Under the pieces are notes generated by a model. That model was not told the DNA's origin. It did not search any database and was given only the letters and a program-made list of their open reading frames with translations. A stretch of 64,000 nucleotides of DNA from Treponema_B putidum (lineage in GTDB: Bacteria; Spirochaetota; Spirochaetia; Treponematales; Treponemataceae). The position numbers and the translations under genes are program-made. Shown here in pieces: positions 25,712 through 34,203 of this stretch (position 1 is its first letter; every line of letters begins with the position of its first letter). The stretch lies in assembly GCF_007830595.1 (NCBI RefSeq), contig NZ_VLLD01000001.1; one strand, given 5' to 3'.

Positions 25712-26581
25712 ATGAATTTTTATGATGAAGTAAGAAACCGATATGGGAATGTAAAAAGAGCACGGGGCTTTTATCTTTATACCGAAAAAAGCGTAAGACT
25801 TTTGGATATGTACCTTGACGGAGGAATGTCAATTTTGGGTAGAAGGGAAAATCAAGCTCCTTTAGTTTTTAAACAGAGTATAGATAAGGGCTTAAATGCC
25901 TTCCTGCCTTCTTCAGGCGATTACAGGCTTAAAAAGGCCTTAAATTCCCTTTTCCCCGAGCACCCTCATTTTTACCTCCTTTCGGAATGGAGCAATGCCC
26001 TTTCGTTTTTGGAAACGGAAGATAAGAAATCCGATTTTGAGTCTTATATGATGGAAAATATTTGGAAACCTTTTTTACCCTCGTCTGAAAACCTAAAGAA
26101 AAAAAAAGTTTTTTTTGTTAATCCTCCGTTTTGCACTTCAATAAAAATTGCGGTTTCTAAAGATGCTCTTCCTATTTTATCCTGTGCTGTTTCTGCAGCC
26201 GAAAAAGAAGTACTAGCTAAGGCTTTTTTTGATTTGATAAGAATTATTAAATTGTGGGAATATGAAAGCGAGCTTTCGGATGCAGAATTGATAAATTCAG
26301 CTAGAGGAAAAAAGCAAAAACAGCAGCTTGCAAAGAACATAAAATCTTATAAGCGAATCAAAGACTTATGTTCCATGTTTTGGAATATTGATGGCTGCTA
26401 TCTTTTTCCAAAATTGAGTGAAGAAAAATATGAGATTTTTTTTAAGGATGCCTTGGATTCTCATATTCTTTTGTCTCCTTATTTTACTATTCCGTCGATA
26501 TTGCCGAAAATAAGGATATACACCGAGCTTGAGAATTTCCTTAAAACTCAACTACGGAATGAAGGGTTAAATAATGAATGA
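25712..26581 (+). CDS. Unknown cytoplasmic protein
   Basis: No family is recognised. The 289 residues have no signal peptide or membrane segment. The N-terminal stretch (YTEKSVRLLDMYLDGGMSILGRR) faintly recalls the substrate-entry region of class III aminotransferases, but no PLP-lysine motif follows, so I do not claim it. A lysine-rich segment occurs near residues 200-215. The ATG at 25712 is preferred over an ATG nine bases upstream and a TTG 36 bases upstream because of the promoter geometry; none has a ribosome-binding site. It overlaps the next gene by eight bases. Confidence 0.55.
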   Translation: MNFYDEVRNRYGNVKRARGFYLYTEKSVRLLDMYLDGGMSILGRRENQAPLVFKQSIDKGLNAFLPSSGDYRLKKALNSLFPEHPHFYLLSEWSNALSFLETEDKKSDFESYMMENIWKPFLPSSENLKKKKVFFVNPPFCTSIKIAVSKDALPILSCAVSAAEKEVLAKAFFDLIRIIKLWEYESELSDAELINSARGKKQKQQLAKNIKSYKRIKDLCSMFWNIDGCYLFPKLSEEKYEIFFKDALDSHILLSPYFTIPSILPKIRIYTELENFLKTQLRNEGLNNE

Positions 26582-26891
26582 TTTGCTTAAATTTTTATCG
26601 GAAGGTTATCCTATTTTATTGTTTGTAAAACTGTTTCTAGGTGCCGCCGCCGTTTTTTTTGGAATTATAGTATGGAGCAAAACAAAAAAAGTTTCAATGA
26701 TTCTTTTTGTGCTCGGCGTGTTTTTGATGTATATTTCGATTTTAACCGATACCCTTGTATATTTCGGCTTTATAAATACTAATTTTTTTACTATCGGACG
26801 TATTCCTCTTCTTTCTCTCGTTTTAGAAAGTGTACCAATAATTTTTTTTATAGCCGGTTTTTGCGCGTTTTTACGCGAGAGAATTTTTTAA
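26574..26891 (+). CDS. Small three-helix membrane protein
   Basis: The 105 residues contain three hydrophobic helices (about 14-33, 38-60 and 78-100) with few charges. The family is unknown. The start overlaps the end of the preceding gene by eight bases, so the two are coupled; its convergent neighbour is cbiT, 22 bases away. A role as a membrane partner of the preceding protein is inference. Confidence 0.65.
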   Translation: MNDLLKFLSEGYPILLFVKLFLGAAAVFFGIIVWSKTKKVSMILFVLGVFLMYISILTDTLVYFGFINTNFFTIGRIPLLSLVLESVPIIFFIAGFCAFLRERIF

Positions 26892-26913
26892 TTTCGATTT
26901 AGTTTTTGAAAGT

Positions 26914-27477
26914 TTAGTTTTTACAAGCCCTTACAATGTAAATAGGATTTTCACCCTTAAAAAGGCCTGCCTTTCCCATTGAGGCGGTTTGAATAAGATC
27001 GGCTTCAATCTCGGTATATCCGTATTTTTCAAGAAGTTTTAAAAATTCGTTTAAATTTTTTATAAGAATAAAATTAGCACAAATTATTCCGCCTTTTTTT
27101 AAATGCTCTTCCAGATACTCAAATATGGTTTTTAACCCGCCGCCGCTTCCGCCGATAAAGCACTTGTCGAAATTTAAGTCCTTATATTCGGCCGATAAAA
27201 GAGCTTCGGGTGCTCTCCCTAAAATAAGATTTATTTTTACTCCGAATTTTTTTGCGTTTTCTTTTATGAGAGTGTATGCCGTTTTATCAAATTCAACTGT
27301 TGAAACTTCCGCTCCCTGCAAGGCGGCCTCAATCGAAACGGAACCCGTGCCTCCACCAATATCTAAAAACTTATCGCCTTTTTCTATTTGAAGATGAGCG
27401 ATAGACAGGCTCCGTACATTGAATTTGGTCATAGGCACTTCGCCTCTGATAAATTCCGAATCTTTAATATTTTTCAT
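26914..27477 (-). CDS. cbiT: Cobalt-precorrin-6B C15-methyltransferase (decarboxylating)
   Basis: CbiT methylates C15 and decarboxylates the C12 acetate of cobalt-precorrin in the anaerobic corrin pathway. The 187 residues carry IRGEVPMTKFNVRSLSIA, the SAM motif KFLDIGGGTGSVSIEAA, and FIGGSGGGLKTIFEYL (family GGSGG). It overlaps cbiE by 14 bases. In many bacteria the two halves are fused (CobL); here they are separate subunits. Confidence 0.92.
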   Translation of the reverse strand: MKNIKDSEFIRGEVPMTKFNVRSLSIAHLQIEKGDKFLDIGGGTGSVSIEAALQGAEVSTVEFDKTAYTLIKENAKKFGVKINLILGRAPEALLSAEYKDLNFDKCFIGGSGGGLKTIFEYLEEHLKKGGIICANFILIKNLNEFLKLLEKYGYTEIEADLIQTASMGKAGLFKGENPIYIVRACKN

Positions 27478-28063
27478 TTTGAACCAACACCGTATTTAAA
27501 AAAGATTTTACCGTTATTTTATCGCCTATATTATATTCTTCAATCGATTCATCAGGGTACGAAAGATTGTAGCCTACAAAAAGCCTTCCTTTAAAGCTTT
27601 CTTTTTTTAGCCTTGCCGAGATTGTATCGGGATTGTTTGTCTTATCGGTAAGAATAAAAAAGCTATCCTTATGCTTTATTTCTGAAAAGTCTATTTCTCT
27701 TCCGTGAAAGGAATAAAAGGGTATAGACTGCCATGGTTTTTGAAGCTTACTCATAAAATACTGCATTGAAGAAATGCCTGTTATTATTTTTTCTATTTTT
27801 ATATTTTTCTTTTTGATAAACTCGGTAATTCCAAAAAAACAGGGGTCTCCGGAGGCAAGGACTAAAACTTTTTTTATCTCTATAGGAAGGTCAAGAATTC
27901 CTGAGATTCCATTTAGAGTTTTTACGTCATTCCTTATCGGTTTAACATCGGAAGCTATACGTTCAAAGCCTGCAACTATATCCGCCTCTTTGATTATATG
28001 TATAACCTCTTGGGTTAAAAGTTCTATATTTCCGGGGCCTGCTCCGGCGACTGTTAAAGGCAT
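27464..28063 (-). CDS. cbiE: Cobalt-precorrin-7 C5-methyltransferase
   Basis: CbiE is the C5 methyltransferase of the corrin pathway and works next to CbiT. The 199-residue tetrapyrrole methylase has the N-terminal TVAGAGPGNIELLTQEV loop, the VLASGDPCFFGI strand and the ITGISSMQYFMSKL segment, all family hallmarks. It starts three bases after the thioredoxin-like lipoprotein gene and overlaps cbiT, indicating one operon. Other corrin-ring genes are outside the window. Confidence 0.9.
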   Translation of the reverse strand: MPLTVAGAGPGNIELLTQEVIHIIKEADIVAGFERIASDVKPIRNDVKTLNGISGILDLPIEIKKVLVLASGDPCFFGITEFIKKKNIKIEKIITGISSMQYFMSKLQKPWQSIPFYSFHGREIDFSEIKHKDSFFILTDKTNNPDTISARLKKESFKGRLFVGYNLSYPDESIEEYNIGDKITVKSFLNTVLVQNEKY

Positions 28064-28066
28064 AAT

Positions 28067-28675
28067 TTACTTTGAACCTACGGCTTTTAAGGCTGTATCA
28101 AAAAGTTTTTCAAAACCTGCCTTGTTTAAACTTCCCAGGTGAAGGGTGCCGGGGATAAGTTTTCCGTTTTTGTCTACCATAAAACTTGTAGGAAAGCCTG
28201 CAATCTTCTCGTACATGGGCAAAAAGCTGTCAACGGTTACAAGTGCCTTAAAGGAGCAGCCTGCATCCTTCCATATTTCTTTGGCCAAGGCCAGAGTTTC
28301 GGCATCGTTTTCAGGAAGATCGGCAGTAATGGCGATAACGTTTACTTTTTTACCGGAATAGGCTTTGTAAGCTGCTTCTAAATGGGGTAATTCCATTTTG
28401 CAGGGACCGCAAAATGTGCCCCAGATATTTACCAATGTAACATCGTATTTTTTAAATATTTCACTGGTAACCGTGTTTCCGTCAATATCCTTTGTTGAAA
28501 ATGTAAGACGGTTTTGGCTGCCGCTTAAAATTGTCGATTCCGATTCGGCTGCCTCTTCACTTGCAGTTAAAGATTTTTCTGCTTCTGCATTTCCTTGTGC
28601 TTCGGTTTTTGAACATGAAGCAAAAAAAATACCTGCAAAGATTGTGATTAGTACATAAAAATGTAACTTCTTCAT
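28067..28675 (-). CDS. TlpA-like thiol-disulfide oxidoreductase lipoprotein
   Basis: The 202-residue precursor has a spirochaetal lipobox (IFAGIFFASC, lipidated Cys near residue 19), a Glu/Ala/Ser-rich linker, and a thioredoxin-fold domain. The active site is CGPC in VNIWGTFCGPCKMELPHLE, with the cis-proline in AGFPTSFMVD. Proteins of this type keep periplasmic cysteines reduced or mature cytochromes and envelope proteins. The start at 28675 is set by TAGGAG; an upstream ATG lacks a ribosome-binding site. It is first in the cbiE-cbiT operon, which is an unusual partner and may be coincidental. Confidence 0.88.
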   Translation of the reverse strand: MKKLHFYVLITIFAGIFFASCSKTEAQGNAEAEKSLTASEEAAESESTILSGSQNRLTFSTKDIDGNTVTSEIFKKYDVTLVNIWGTFCGPCKMELPHLEAAYKAYSGKKVNVIAITADLPENDAETLALAKEIWKDAGCSFKALVTVDSFLPMYEKIAGFPTSFMVDKNGKLIPGTLHLGSLNKAGFEKLFDTALKAVGSK

Positions 28676-28752
28676 TTGTAAACTCCTATAGTTTAAAATA
28701 ATTATAAATTTATAAATCAATATACTTAGTCATTATTTAAGAATCAAGGGTA

Positions 28753-28783
28753 TTGAGAAAATTGATTATAGAAATTTTCTCAA
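28753..28783. repeat. Perfect 11-bp stem-loop in intergenic DNA
   Basis: TTGAGAAAATT (28753-28763) pairs with AATTTTCTCAA (28773-28783) across a 9-base loop. It lies between the end of the Rpn-type gene and the start of the lipoprotein gene, both on the minus strand. It may stabilise or end the upstream transcript, though no T-run follows it on the minus strand. Confidence 0.55.
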
Positions 28784-28837
28784 CCGGAAATTATCCAATC
28801 GAAAAACATTCCTGTACTCTAAAGATTAGAAGCTGAA

Positions 28838-29698
28838 TTAGAGATTTTCAATTTCTGCTCGGCTTAGGCCTGTGGCTTTTATAATATTTTCTACCGATAA
28901 ACCTATATCAAGCAAGTTTTTTGCCGTTTCAAGTTTATTTTGGTGAGCCCCATCAGCAAAACCTTTGGCTATACCTTCTTGTATTCCTACTAGCCTGCCT
29001 TCTTTTATTCCTTCTTCTAATCCTTCTTTAATTCCTTCTTGTCTGCCATAATAACGGGCATCCATTTCAAAACCTGAAATAAAGCGGTATTCGCTTCTCG
29101 CTTGTTCATTGTTTTTTAATTTTTCTATCATCTTTTCTATCCTCCCTGTAAATTCTGTTGTAATTTTGCCGGTTTTTACATATTCTAAAAAGCCTCTTAA
29201 ATTTTTATCTTTTGCCTTTGTAAAGGCATTTGCATTTATTATAATCTTTTTTGTGCCGTCATTTAAGAGCGTTTGCCTGTCTTCAAGACAGATATTTTCA
29301 AAGGTATAAATGGGCATATCTTTTCCGATAGAATCGAAAAGACATAGAAAGATTATGTAGCTATCATTCAAATTGCTGTAGTGTTCGCCTTTATCTAAAA
29401 ACAAAACATCAATTGCCGCCTGATAGTAACGCATTCTTTTTGCGAGATTATGCTCATTTACTGCCTGCATTTCAATATCATAGGATTTACCGGTTTCATC
29501 TTTTACCAGAATATCAAGGCATATTGACTTAGCTTCCGAGGTTGTAGTTATTGCATTTTGAGATGAAAGATATGTGATTTTACCTATTTTATCGGCTAGA
29601 GTCATTTCAAGGAAGGTTTTGCATGTTTCTTCATCTTGCATAATTTTGCAAAACATATAATCGTCCGCGATGGTTAAATCATCAAAACTTTTCCTCAT
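28838..29698 (-). CDS. Rpn-family (PD-(D/E)XK nuclease) putative transposase-like protein
   Basis: The 286 residues match the Rpn/TIGR01784-type family. FDDLTIADDYMFCKIMQD opens the protein, then SICLDILVKDETGKSYDIEMQ supplies the D...ExQ nuclease residues. NLAKRMRYYQAAIDVLFLDKGEHYSNL, SYIIFLCLFD and a C-terminal run of Gly-Glu/Lys-rich short repeats (EGIKEGLEEGIKEGR) follow. Relatives in E. coli promote RecA-independent recombination. The ATG at 29698 has AAGGAGG at the right distance. There are no flanking inverted repeats or target duplications, so I do not call a mobile element. It stands alone. Confidence 0.85.
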   Translation of the reverse strand: MRKSFDDLTIADDYMFCKIMQDEETCKTFLEMTLADKIGKITYLSSQNAITTTSEAKSICLDILVKDETGKSYDIEMQAVNEHNLAKRMRYYQAAIDVLFLDKGEHYSNLNDSYIIFLCLFDSIGKDMPIYTFENICLEDRQTLLNDGTKKIIINANAFTKAKDKNLRGFLEYVKTGKITTEFTGRIEKMIEKLKNNEQARSEYRFISGFEMDARYYGRQEGIKEGLEEGIKEGRLVGIQEGIAKGFADGAHQNKLETAKNLLDIGLSVENIIKATGLSRAEIENL

Positions 29699-29795
29699 TT
29701 GCACCTCCTTATAGTTTTATTATACCACAGTAGAGGATGTTTTTCAATATTTGTGACATATTTGTGATTATTAAACATATACATTCTAAAAAAAA

Positions 29796-30689
29796 TTATC
29801 TTTCGGCTTTAGCTTGCAGTTTATTGTTTTCCGTAAAAAGAAAGCTGTGTTCTATGGCTTTTACGGGACAGGCCTTGATACATTCCCCACATCTTATACA
29901 TTCGGGGCTGTTGGGTTTCTTATATGTCGGAATATCCAGCTTACAGGTTCTTTCGCATTTTCTGCATTTTATGCACTTGTCGTTTATTTTTAAGCGGTAC
30001 AGACTTATAGGATTGAACATTCCTAAAAAGGCACCGAGGGGGCATAAATAGCGGCAAAATGGCCTATAAAAAATCATTGAAAGCATCGTAATGATTGTTA
30101 AAATCGTAAATTTTAGGCCGAATAAGGCTCCTAAAGAGGAGGTGAGAGCTCGGTTTATGGATATAAGCGGAATTGCTCCGAATAGGATACCTGACGGGCA
30201 AATATATTTGCAAAAGTAAGGATCGCTCATTCCGTATTTGTCCTGCAAGGCAAAGGGGAGAACAAAGACAAAAAATACAAGGATAAAGTATTTTAAGTTT
30301 TTTAAAACCTTGTTTACTTTTTGCGGAACCTTAATTTTTTTTAATGGAATCTTATCCAATAAGTCTTGGAAAAGTCCGAAGGGACAAAGGTAGCCGCAAA
30401 AAAATCTTCCTGCGGCTATTGCGAATAGCGACAATAGGCCTACTACATAAAAAGCAAAATTAAATTTTTTGCTTCCAATGGTTGCCTGTATTGAGCCGAT
30501 AGGACATCCGAACAAAGCTCCCGGGCATGAATAGCAGTTTAAAACAGGCATACAGACTTTTTTCATAGGGCCCTTATAGATTTGCCCCCTTAAAAAGCCT
30601 ATAAGATTTCCATTTAATGCCAACATTCCTAATGCTTGAATTGCATGACGTTTTTTATTCAGTGTTTTTTGTTTGTTTTGCTTAGCCAA
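29796..30689 (-). CDS. NapH/NosR-type membrane polyferredoxin
   Basis: The 297-residue membrane protein has about five helices. It has Cys motifs of the NapH/YccM type (CYSCPGALFGCP, FFCGYLCPFGLFQD, FCKYICPSG, FCRYLCPLGAF) and two C-terminal 4Fe-4S motifs (CIKCRKCERTCK and CIRCGECIKACP). Such proteins pass electrons across or along the membrane. The start is TTG at 30689, which overlaps the stop of the 45-residue CXXC protein gene, with a GGAG about nine bases upstream. That pairing and the absence of nitrate or nitrous-oxide enzymes here point to an electron-transfer role of unknown partner. Confidence 0.85.
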   Translation of the reverse strand: MAKQNKQKTLNKKRHAIQALGMLALNGNLIGFLRGQIYKGPMKKVCMPVLNCYSCPGALFGCPIGSIQATIGSKKFNFAFYVVGLLSLFAIAAGRFFCGYLCPFGLFQDLLDKIPLKKIKVPQKVNKVLKNLKYFILVFFVFVLPFALQDKYGMSDPYFCKYICPSGILFGAIPLISINRALTSSLGALFGLKFTILTIITMLSMIFYRPFCRYLCPLGAFLGMFNPISLYRLKINDKCIKCRKCERTCKLDIPTYKKPNSPECIRCGECIKACPVKAIEHSFLFTENNKLQAKAER

Positions 30690-30819
30690 TTCCTATACAC
30701 TCCATACATATATTTACGGCCTTTTTGAGGACTACAGCAACTTCACCTCGATGTATTCCTATAAGAGTAAAGCCTAATGCTAAGATAATAATAAGTATTG
30801 CCGCTATTTTCTTTTTCAT
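30682..30819 (-). CDS. Small CXXC-motif membrane protein (CD1871A-like)
   Basis: This 45-codon gene encodes MKKKIAAILIIILALG, one hydrophobic helix, then HRGEVAVVLKKAVNICMEC and the end IGIG. The CMEC motif near the C-terminus fits the short CXXC proteins that sit before membrane polyferredoxin genes in clostridia (family name CD1871A). AGGAA precedes the ATG, and the stop codon overlaps the TTG start of the polyferredoxin gene. It is likely a small redox or assembly partner of that protein. It is easy to miss because of its length. Confidence 0.8.
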   Translation of the reverse strand: MKKKIAAILIIILALGFTLIGIHRGEVAVVLKKAVNICMECIGIG

Positions 30820-30890
30820 TTATTTTCCTGCTTCTTAATATATACAACTTATATAGCATTTAGATACACGTATCGGAGTAATATTTTAGA

Positions 30891-31352
30891 TTATTTGCTC
30901 ACGTTTACCCATTTTACCGCCTGTGATGCCTTTTCCAGTTCTTGAGCATTCATGCGGACAGCAGTATTTTCGGTTCCTGCAGCTGGATAGACCCAATCCA
31001 ATGGCCGTATGGATTCATCTATGTAGACGGAAACTTGAGTTTTAAGCCCGAAAGGACAGACTCCGCCTGCAGGATGGCCTATGAAGTTGAAAAGCTGCTC
31101 TTCATTCATCATCTTTGTTTTGCAGTGAAATGTTTGCCTGAATTTTGCATTATCTATACGGGCTGATCCTGCAAGAAGAACGAGTACAGGGGTTTCTTTT
31201 ACCATAAACGCTAAGGTTTTTACGATGAATTCGGGTTTGCATCCAAGTGCTGCAGCTGCAAGGTCTACAGTTGCACTTGACTTATCGAATTCGATAATCC
31301 TGTCTTCCAATGAAAATAGTTTTAAATGTTCGCGTGCTTCTTTTAATCCCAT
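30891..31352 (-). CDS. YbaK/EbsC-family aminoacyl-tRNA deacylase
   Basis: This family hydrolyses mischarged tRNAs, most often Cys-tRNA-Pro. The 153 residues show SSATVDLAAAALGCKPEFIVKTLAFMV, with the lysine of the VKTL motif, then VLLAGSARIDNAKFRQ, and HPAGGVCPFGLK, with the conserved GGVCPFG. It lies four bases after the GntR gene and shares its transcript. The partner is therefore an amino-acid-uptake regulator. Confidence 0.88.
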   Translation of the reverse strand: MGLKEAREHLKLFSLEDRIIEFDKSSATVDLAAAALGCKPEFIVKTLAFMVKETPVLVLLAGSARIDNAKFRQTFHCKTKMMNEEQLFNFIGHPAGGVCPFGLKTQVSVYIDESIRPLDWVYPAAGTENTAVRMNAQELEKASQAVKWVNVSK

Positions 31353-31356
31353 GGTT

Positions 31357-32001
31357 TTACCTTTTAAAGCCTCCTATATCCGAGTTCAAGTGTTTTAAGG
31401 CTTTTACTTTGTTATTCTCCTTTATAGCATAAATTATGCTTTCGTGGTGTGAGCTAAAAGCTTTTTTTGGAATTTCTTCCCATTTACCCCAATAATTTTG
31501 AATAAAAAAACGGGTCATTTTTTTCATTGTACGCTCTAAACTGAGTAAAGCATGAGAATTATTATGCAATTTGAATAAGCCTATATGAAATACTGAATTG
31601 TTTTGCCATTCACTTACTGCATTTGTGTTGCTTAGTTTTCTTGTATGTTCCAGTAAGTTGTCCAGTATGGAAGGATCACAGTTAGCTACTTCTTTCCAGT
31701 TTTTTTCTAAAAAACCGCATTCCAGTACTAGTCGATAATTAAGCATTTCTACCAAATCTTCTTGTCTAAGCGTTATTAGTTCATATCCATAGCGGGGGAT
31801 ACTCTTAAAAACGTTTTCGCTGCAAAGTTCTATTAAAGCATCTCTTATTGGAGCTCTGCTTATTTTTAGATACCTTTCCAGATCCGATAGATTTATTATA
31901 TCTCCGGGTTTGATTGTATTGTCAGTTACGAGGTCGTATATTTTTATATAAGCATCCTGCTTTAAGGATTTTTTTTTAGTCTTCAATTTATCGGTTGTCA
32001 T
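31357..32001 (-). CDS. GntR-family (FadR/FCD) transcriptional regulator
   Basis: The 214 residues begin with a winged helix (AYIKIYDLVTDNTIKPGDIINL, then LERYLKISRAPIRDALIELCSEN, RYGYEL) and continue with an all-helical FCD ligand domain (MLNYRLVLECGFLE, HIGLFKLHNNS, HHESIIYAI). FCD domains often bind organic acids or amino-acid derivatives through a metal site that includes histidines. The gene is divergent from the liv-dha operon and probably regulates it and itself. No Shine-Dalgarno is seen before the ATG; TATAAA ends seven bases upstream, but no matching -35 is visible. Confidence 0.85.
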   Translation of the reverse strand: MTTDKLKTKKKSLKQDAYIKIYDLVTDNTIKPGDIINLSDLERYLKISRAPIRDALIELCSENVFKSIPRYGYELITLRQEDLVEMLNYRLVLECGFLEKNWKEVANCDPSILDNLLEHTRKLSNTNAVSEWQNNSVFHIGLFKLHNNSHALLSLERTMKKMTRFFIQNYWGKWEEIPKKAFSSHHESIIYAIKENNKVKALKHLNSDIGGFKR

Positions 32002-32054
32002 AGCAAATTTTATAATGCAAGCTTCTTTCCTTAAAGTTTTATAAATTTAAAGTA

Positions 32055-32062
32055 TGTATACA
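32055..32062. promoter_or_regulatory. Candidate FCD-GntR operator
   Basis: TGTATACA, a perfect palindrome in the divergent intergenic region, matches the GTATAC-centred core known for several FCD-type regulators. It lies 54 bases from the regulator start and about 130 bases before the liv -35. Confidence 0.4.
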
Positions 32063-32191
32063 GACAGTATAACATAATTTATGGTATTAGTGCAATTGTT
32101 TCCATTATATTATTTTAGGTTATAAATTGTAAGAGGTATAATCAAAAAAAATAAATAAAATTAAAAAAAATATTTTTTTTGTATTTTTTTG

Positions 32192-32220
32192 TTGACAACA
32201 GGAAAATTCTGATTTACAAT
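32192..32220 (+). promoter_or_regulatory. liv-dha operon promoter
   Basis: Consensus TTGACA (32192-32197), a 17-base spacer and TACAAT (32215-32220). It lies about 55 bases upstream of livH and just upstream of the direct repeat at 32225-32245. Confidence 0.75.
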
Positions 32221-32224
32221 ATAA

Positions 32225-32245
32225 ATATATCAGTGATATATCAGT
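32225..32245 (+). promoter_or_regulatory. Direct repeat at the operon start site, possible operator
   Basis: Two copies of ATATATCAGT, at 32225-32234 and 32236-32245, lie at the expected +1 of the liv operon. They are separated by one base and enclose the palindrome TGATATATCA. This is a likely repressor site; which protein binds is unknown. Confidence 0.45.
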
Positions 32246-32274
32246 AATTAAAAATTATTTAAATGGAGGTACTG

Positions 32275-33174
32275 ATGTTATTGCAGCAATTAATTAATGG
32301 TTTGGTCATAGGAAGTACATATGCATTGGTTACAATAGGCTTTAATATGGTGTACGGTGTGTTGGAGCTGACTAATTTTGCCCATAGTTCTTTTTATATG
32401 CTGGCTGCATATATAGGCCAATTCATTTTGTTAAAATTCTTTATGAATATATCGGTTCCTATTGCTCTGATTATAACATTTTTAACTTCCATAATTATAA
32501 CAGCCTTTTTAGGTGCTCTTATGGATAAAATTGCTTTGGAGCCTATAAGAATAAAAAAAGGTGCTCCTATTTCATCTTTAATAAGCACTGTCGGCGTTCA
32601 GACTATAATCAATAACTCCGTTCTTTTAATTTTCGGTACAGTTCCCTTATATTTTCCTGATTTATTAAAGCTGGGCAAATTTACTATTTATGGCGGAACT
32701 GTGGTTCAATGGATACAGGTTCTCATCTTGGTTATGACTTTAATTATAATGCTTGTATTAACTTTTATTGTTACGCGTACGCGCTTAGGAAAATCAATGC
32801 GGGCAATTTCTCAAAATCAAGTTGCTGCAAGACTTATGGGAATAAATATAAATAGAGTTATAACCCTTACATTTTTTATAGGAACTACAGTTGCTGGTAT
32901 TTCAGGTTTGATGGTTGCAATGTATTATCAAAGAGTAGATACCTTAATGGGAGCATCTGTAGGATTAAAGTCATTTGCTGCAGCAGTTCTTGGCGGAATG
33001 GGCTCTCTCCCGGGAGCGGCTATAGGAGGATTATTGATAGGTTTGCTTGAAACTCTTTTTGCCGCTTATATAAGTTCAGGATATAGGGATATTGTTGCGT
33101 TCGTGATATTGATATTGGTTCTTCTTATTCGGCCATCAGGCTTAATGGGCAAAAAAAGCGTAGATAAGGTATAG
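32275..33174 (+). CDS. livH: Branched-chain amino acid-type ABC permease LivH
   Basis: First permease of a LivHMGFK-type importer. The 299 residues have about eight hydrophobic helices. Landmarks are LINGLVIGSTYALVTIGFNM at the N-terminus, GVLELTNFAH, the SLISTVGVQTIINN loop, and the EAA-like ATPase contact QNQVAARLMGININRVI. The C-terminal AAVLGGMGSLPGAAIGGLLIG follows. The ATG at 32275 is used because GGAGG (32265-32269) fits it; an upstream in-frame ATG overlaps that site. Cargo may be an amino acid or an analogue; see the operon context. Confidence 0.9.
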   Translation: MLLQQLINGLVIGSTYALVTIGFNMVYGVLELTNFAHSSFYMLAAYIGQFILLKFFMNISVPIALIITFLTSIIITAFLGALMDKIALEPIRIKKGAPISSLISTVGVQTIINNSVLLIFGTVPLYFPDLLKLGKFTIYGGTVVQWIQVLILVMTLIIMLVLTFIVTRTRLGKSMRAISQNQVAARLMGININRVITLTFFIGTTVAGISGLMVAMYYQRVDTLMGASVGLKSFAAAVLGGMGSLPGAAIGGLLIGLLETLFAAYISSGYRDIVAFVILILVLLIRPSGLMGKKSVDKV

Positions 33175-33183
33175 GAGAGTTGT

Positions 33184-34203
33184 ATGAAAAAAAATCCGAT
33201 TATCCTAGATAAAATTATTAAAAAAATCGCTAAAAATCAGATATTTGTTTTAATTATACTCGCTATTCTAGCAATATCTTTCCCGATTTTTGTTGACAAT
33301 AATTACTATCTTGGCATAGCAATAATGTTCTTTATATATTCAATATTGACTTTATCTCTTAATTTGGTTACCGGTTATGTAGGGTTTACACTTTTAGGAC
33401 AAGCTGCGTTTTTCGGTTTGGGGGCCTATGTTGCTGCAATACTGGGAACCCGTTTTCAAGTTGATTTTATTGTCGGATGTGTAGCCGCATCTTTATTTGC
33501 TGCTATTTTTGGGGCAATGCTGGCTCTACCGACTTTACGCATACGCGGCCGATATTTTGCAATTGTAACTTTAGGTTTTTCTGAAATCATGAGAATGATT
33601 GAGCTTAACTGGATGGAACTTACTAGGGGGCCTCAAGGAATTTCAAGGATACCGGGTATAGTAATTTTTGGAAAGGATTTTGATTCATATAGATTTAAGT
33701 ACTATATCGGACTTTTTCTTTTAATATTTGCTTTATATATAATTAATTCAATTTTAAACTCAAAACATGGCCGTGCCATACGCGCAATAAAAGATGACGA
33801 TTTAGCTGCCGGAGCCATTGGAGTAAATGTATATAAATATACCGTTATTATATTTTCCATTTCGGCGGGTATCGCGGGTATGGCCGGGGCCTATTACGCT
33901 CATTATATGAGTTTCATTGATCCTAATGCTTTTAACTTTGAACAATCAATTTTAATTTTATCGATGGCAATATTTGGAGGATTAGGAAGTTTACCCGGAA
34001 GTATTTTAGGAGCCCTGGCATTGACGATTTTACCTGAAGCCCTCAGATTTTTATCCGATTACCGGCAAATTATATATGGCCTTATATTGGTGTTGATTGT
34101 TATATTTAAGCCCTCAGGTGTTATGGGGAAGATAAATTTTGAACGAATACGGTCTATAGCAAATATGGAAAAGGAGGACTTAAATGTCGAATCCAATTCT
34201 TAA
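33184..34203 (+). CDS. livM: Branched-chain amino acid-type ABC permease LivM
   Basis: The second permease subunit, 339 residues with about nine helices. Landmarks are LSLNLVTGYVGFTLLGQAAF near residue 60, RGRYFAIVTLGFSEI, the ATPase-contact segment RAIKDDDLAAGAIGVNVYKYT, and the C-terminal MAIFGGLGSLPGSILGAL. AGGAGAG precedes the ATG. Its 3' end overlaps livG by 20 bases. Confidence 0.92.
   Translation: MKKNPIILDKIIKKIAKNQIFVLIILAILAISFPIFVDNNYYLGIAIMFFIYSILTLSLNLVTGYVGFTLLGQAAFFGLGAYVAAILGTRFQVDFIVGCVAASLFAAIFGAMLALPTLRIRGRYFAIVTLGFSEIMRMIELNWMELTRGPQGISRIPGIVIFGKDFDSYRFKYYIGLFLLIFALYIINSILNSKHGRAIRAIKDDDLAAGAIGVNVYKYTVIIFSISAGIAGMAGAYYAHYMSFIDPNAFNFEQSILILSMAIFGGLGSLPGSILGALALTILPEALRFLSDYRQIIYGLILVLIVIFKPSGVMGKINFERIRSIANMEKEDLNVESNS

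Noticed and set aside
28838..29698. Insertion sequence built on the Rpn-family gene
   Set aside because: No terminal inverted repeats or direct repeats flank the gene; family membership alone does not show mobility.
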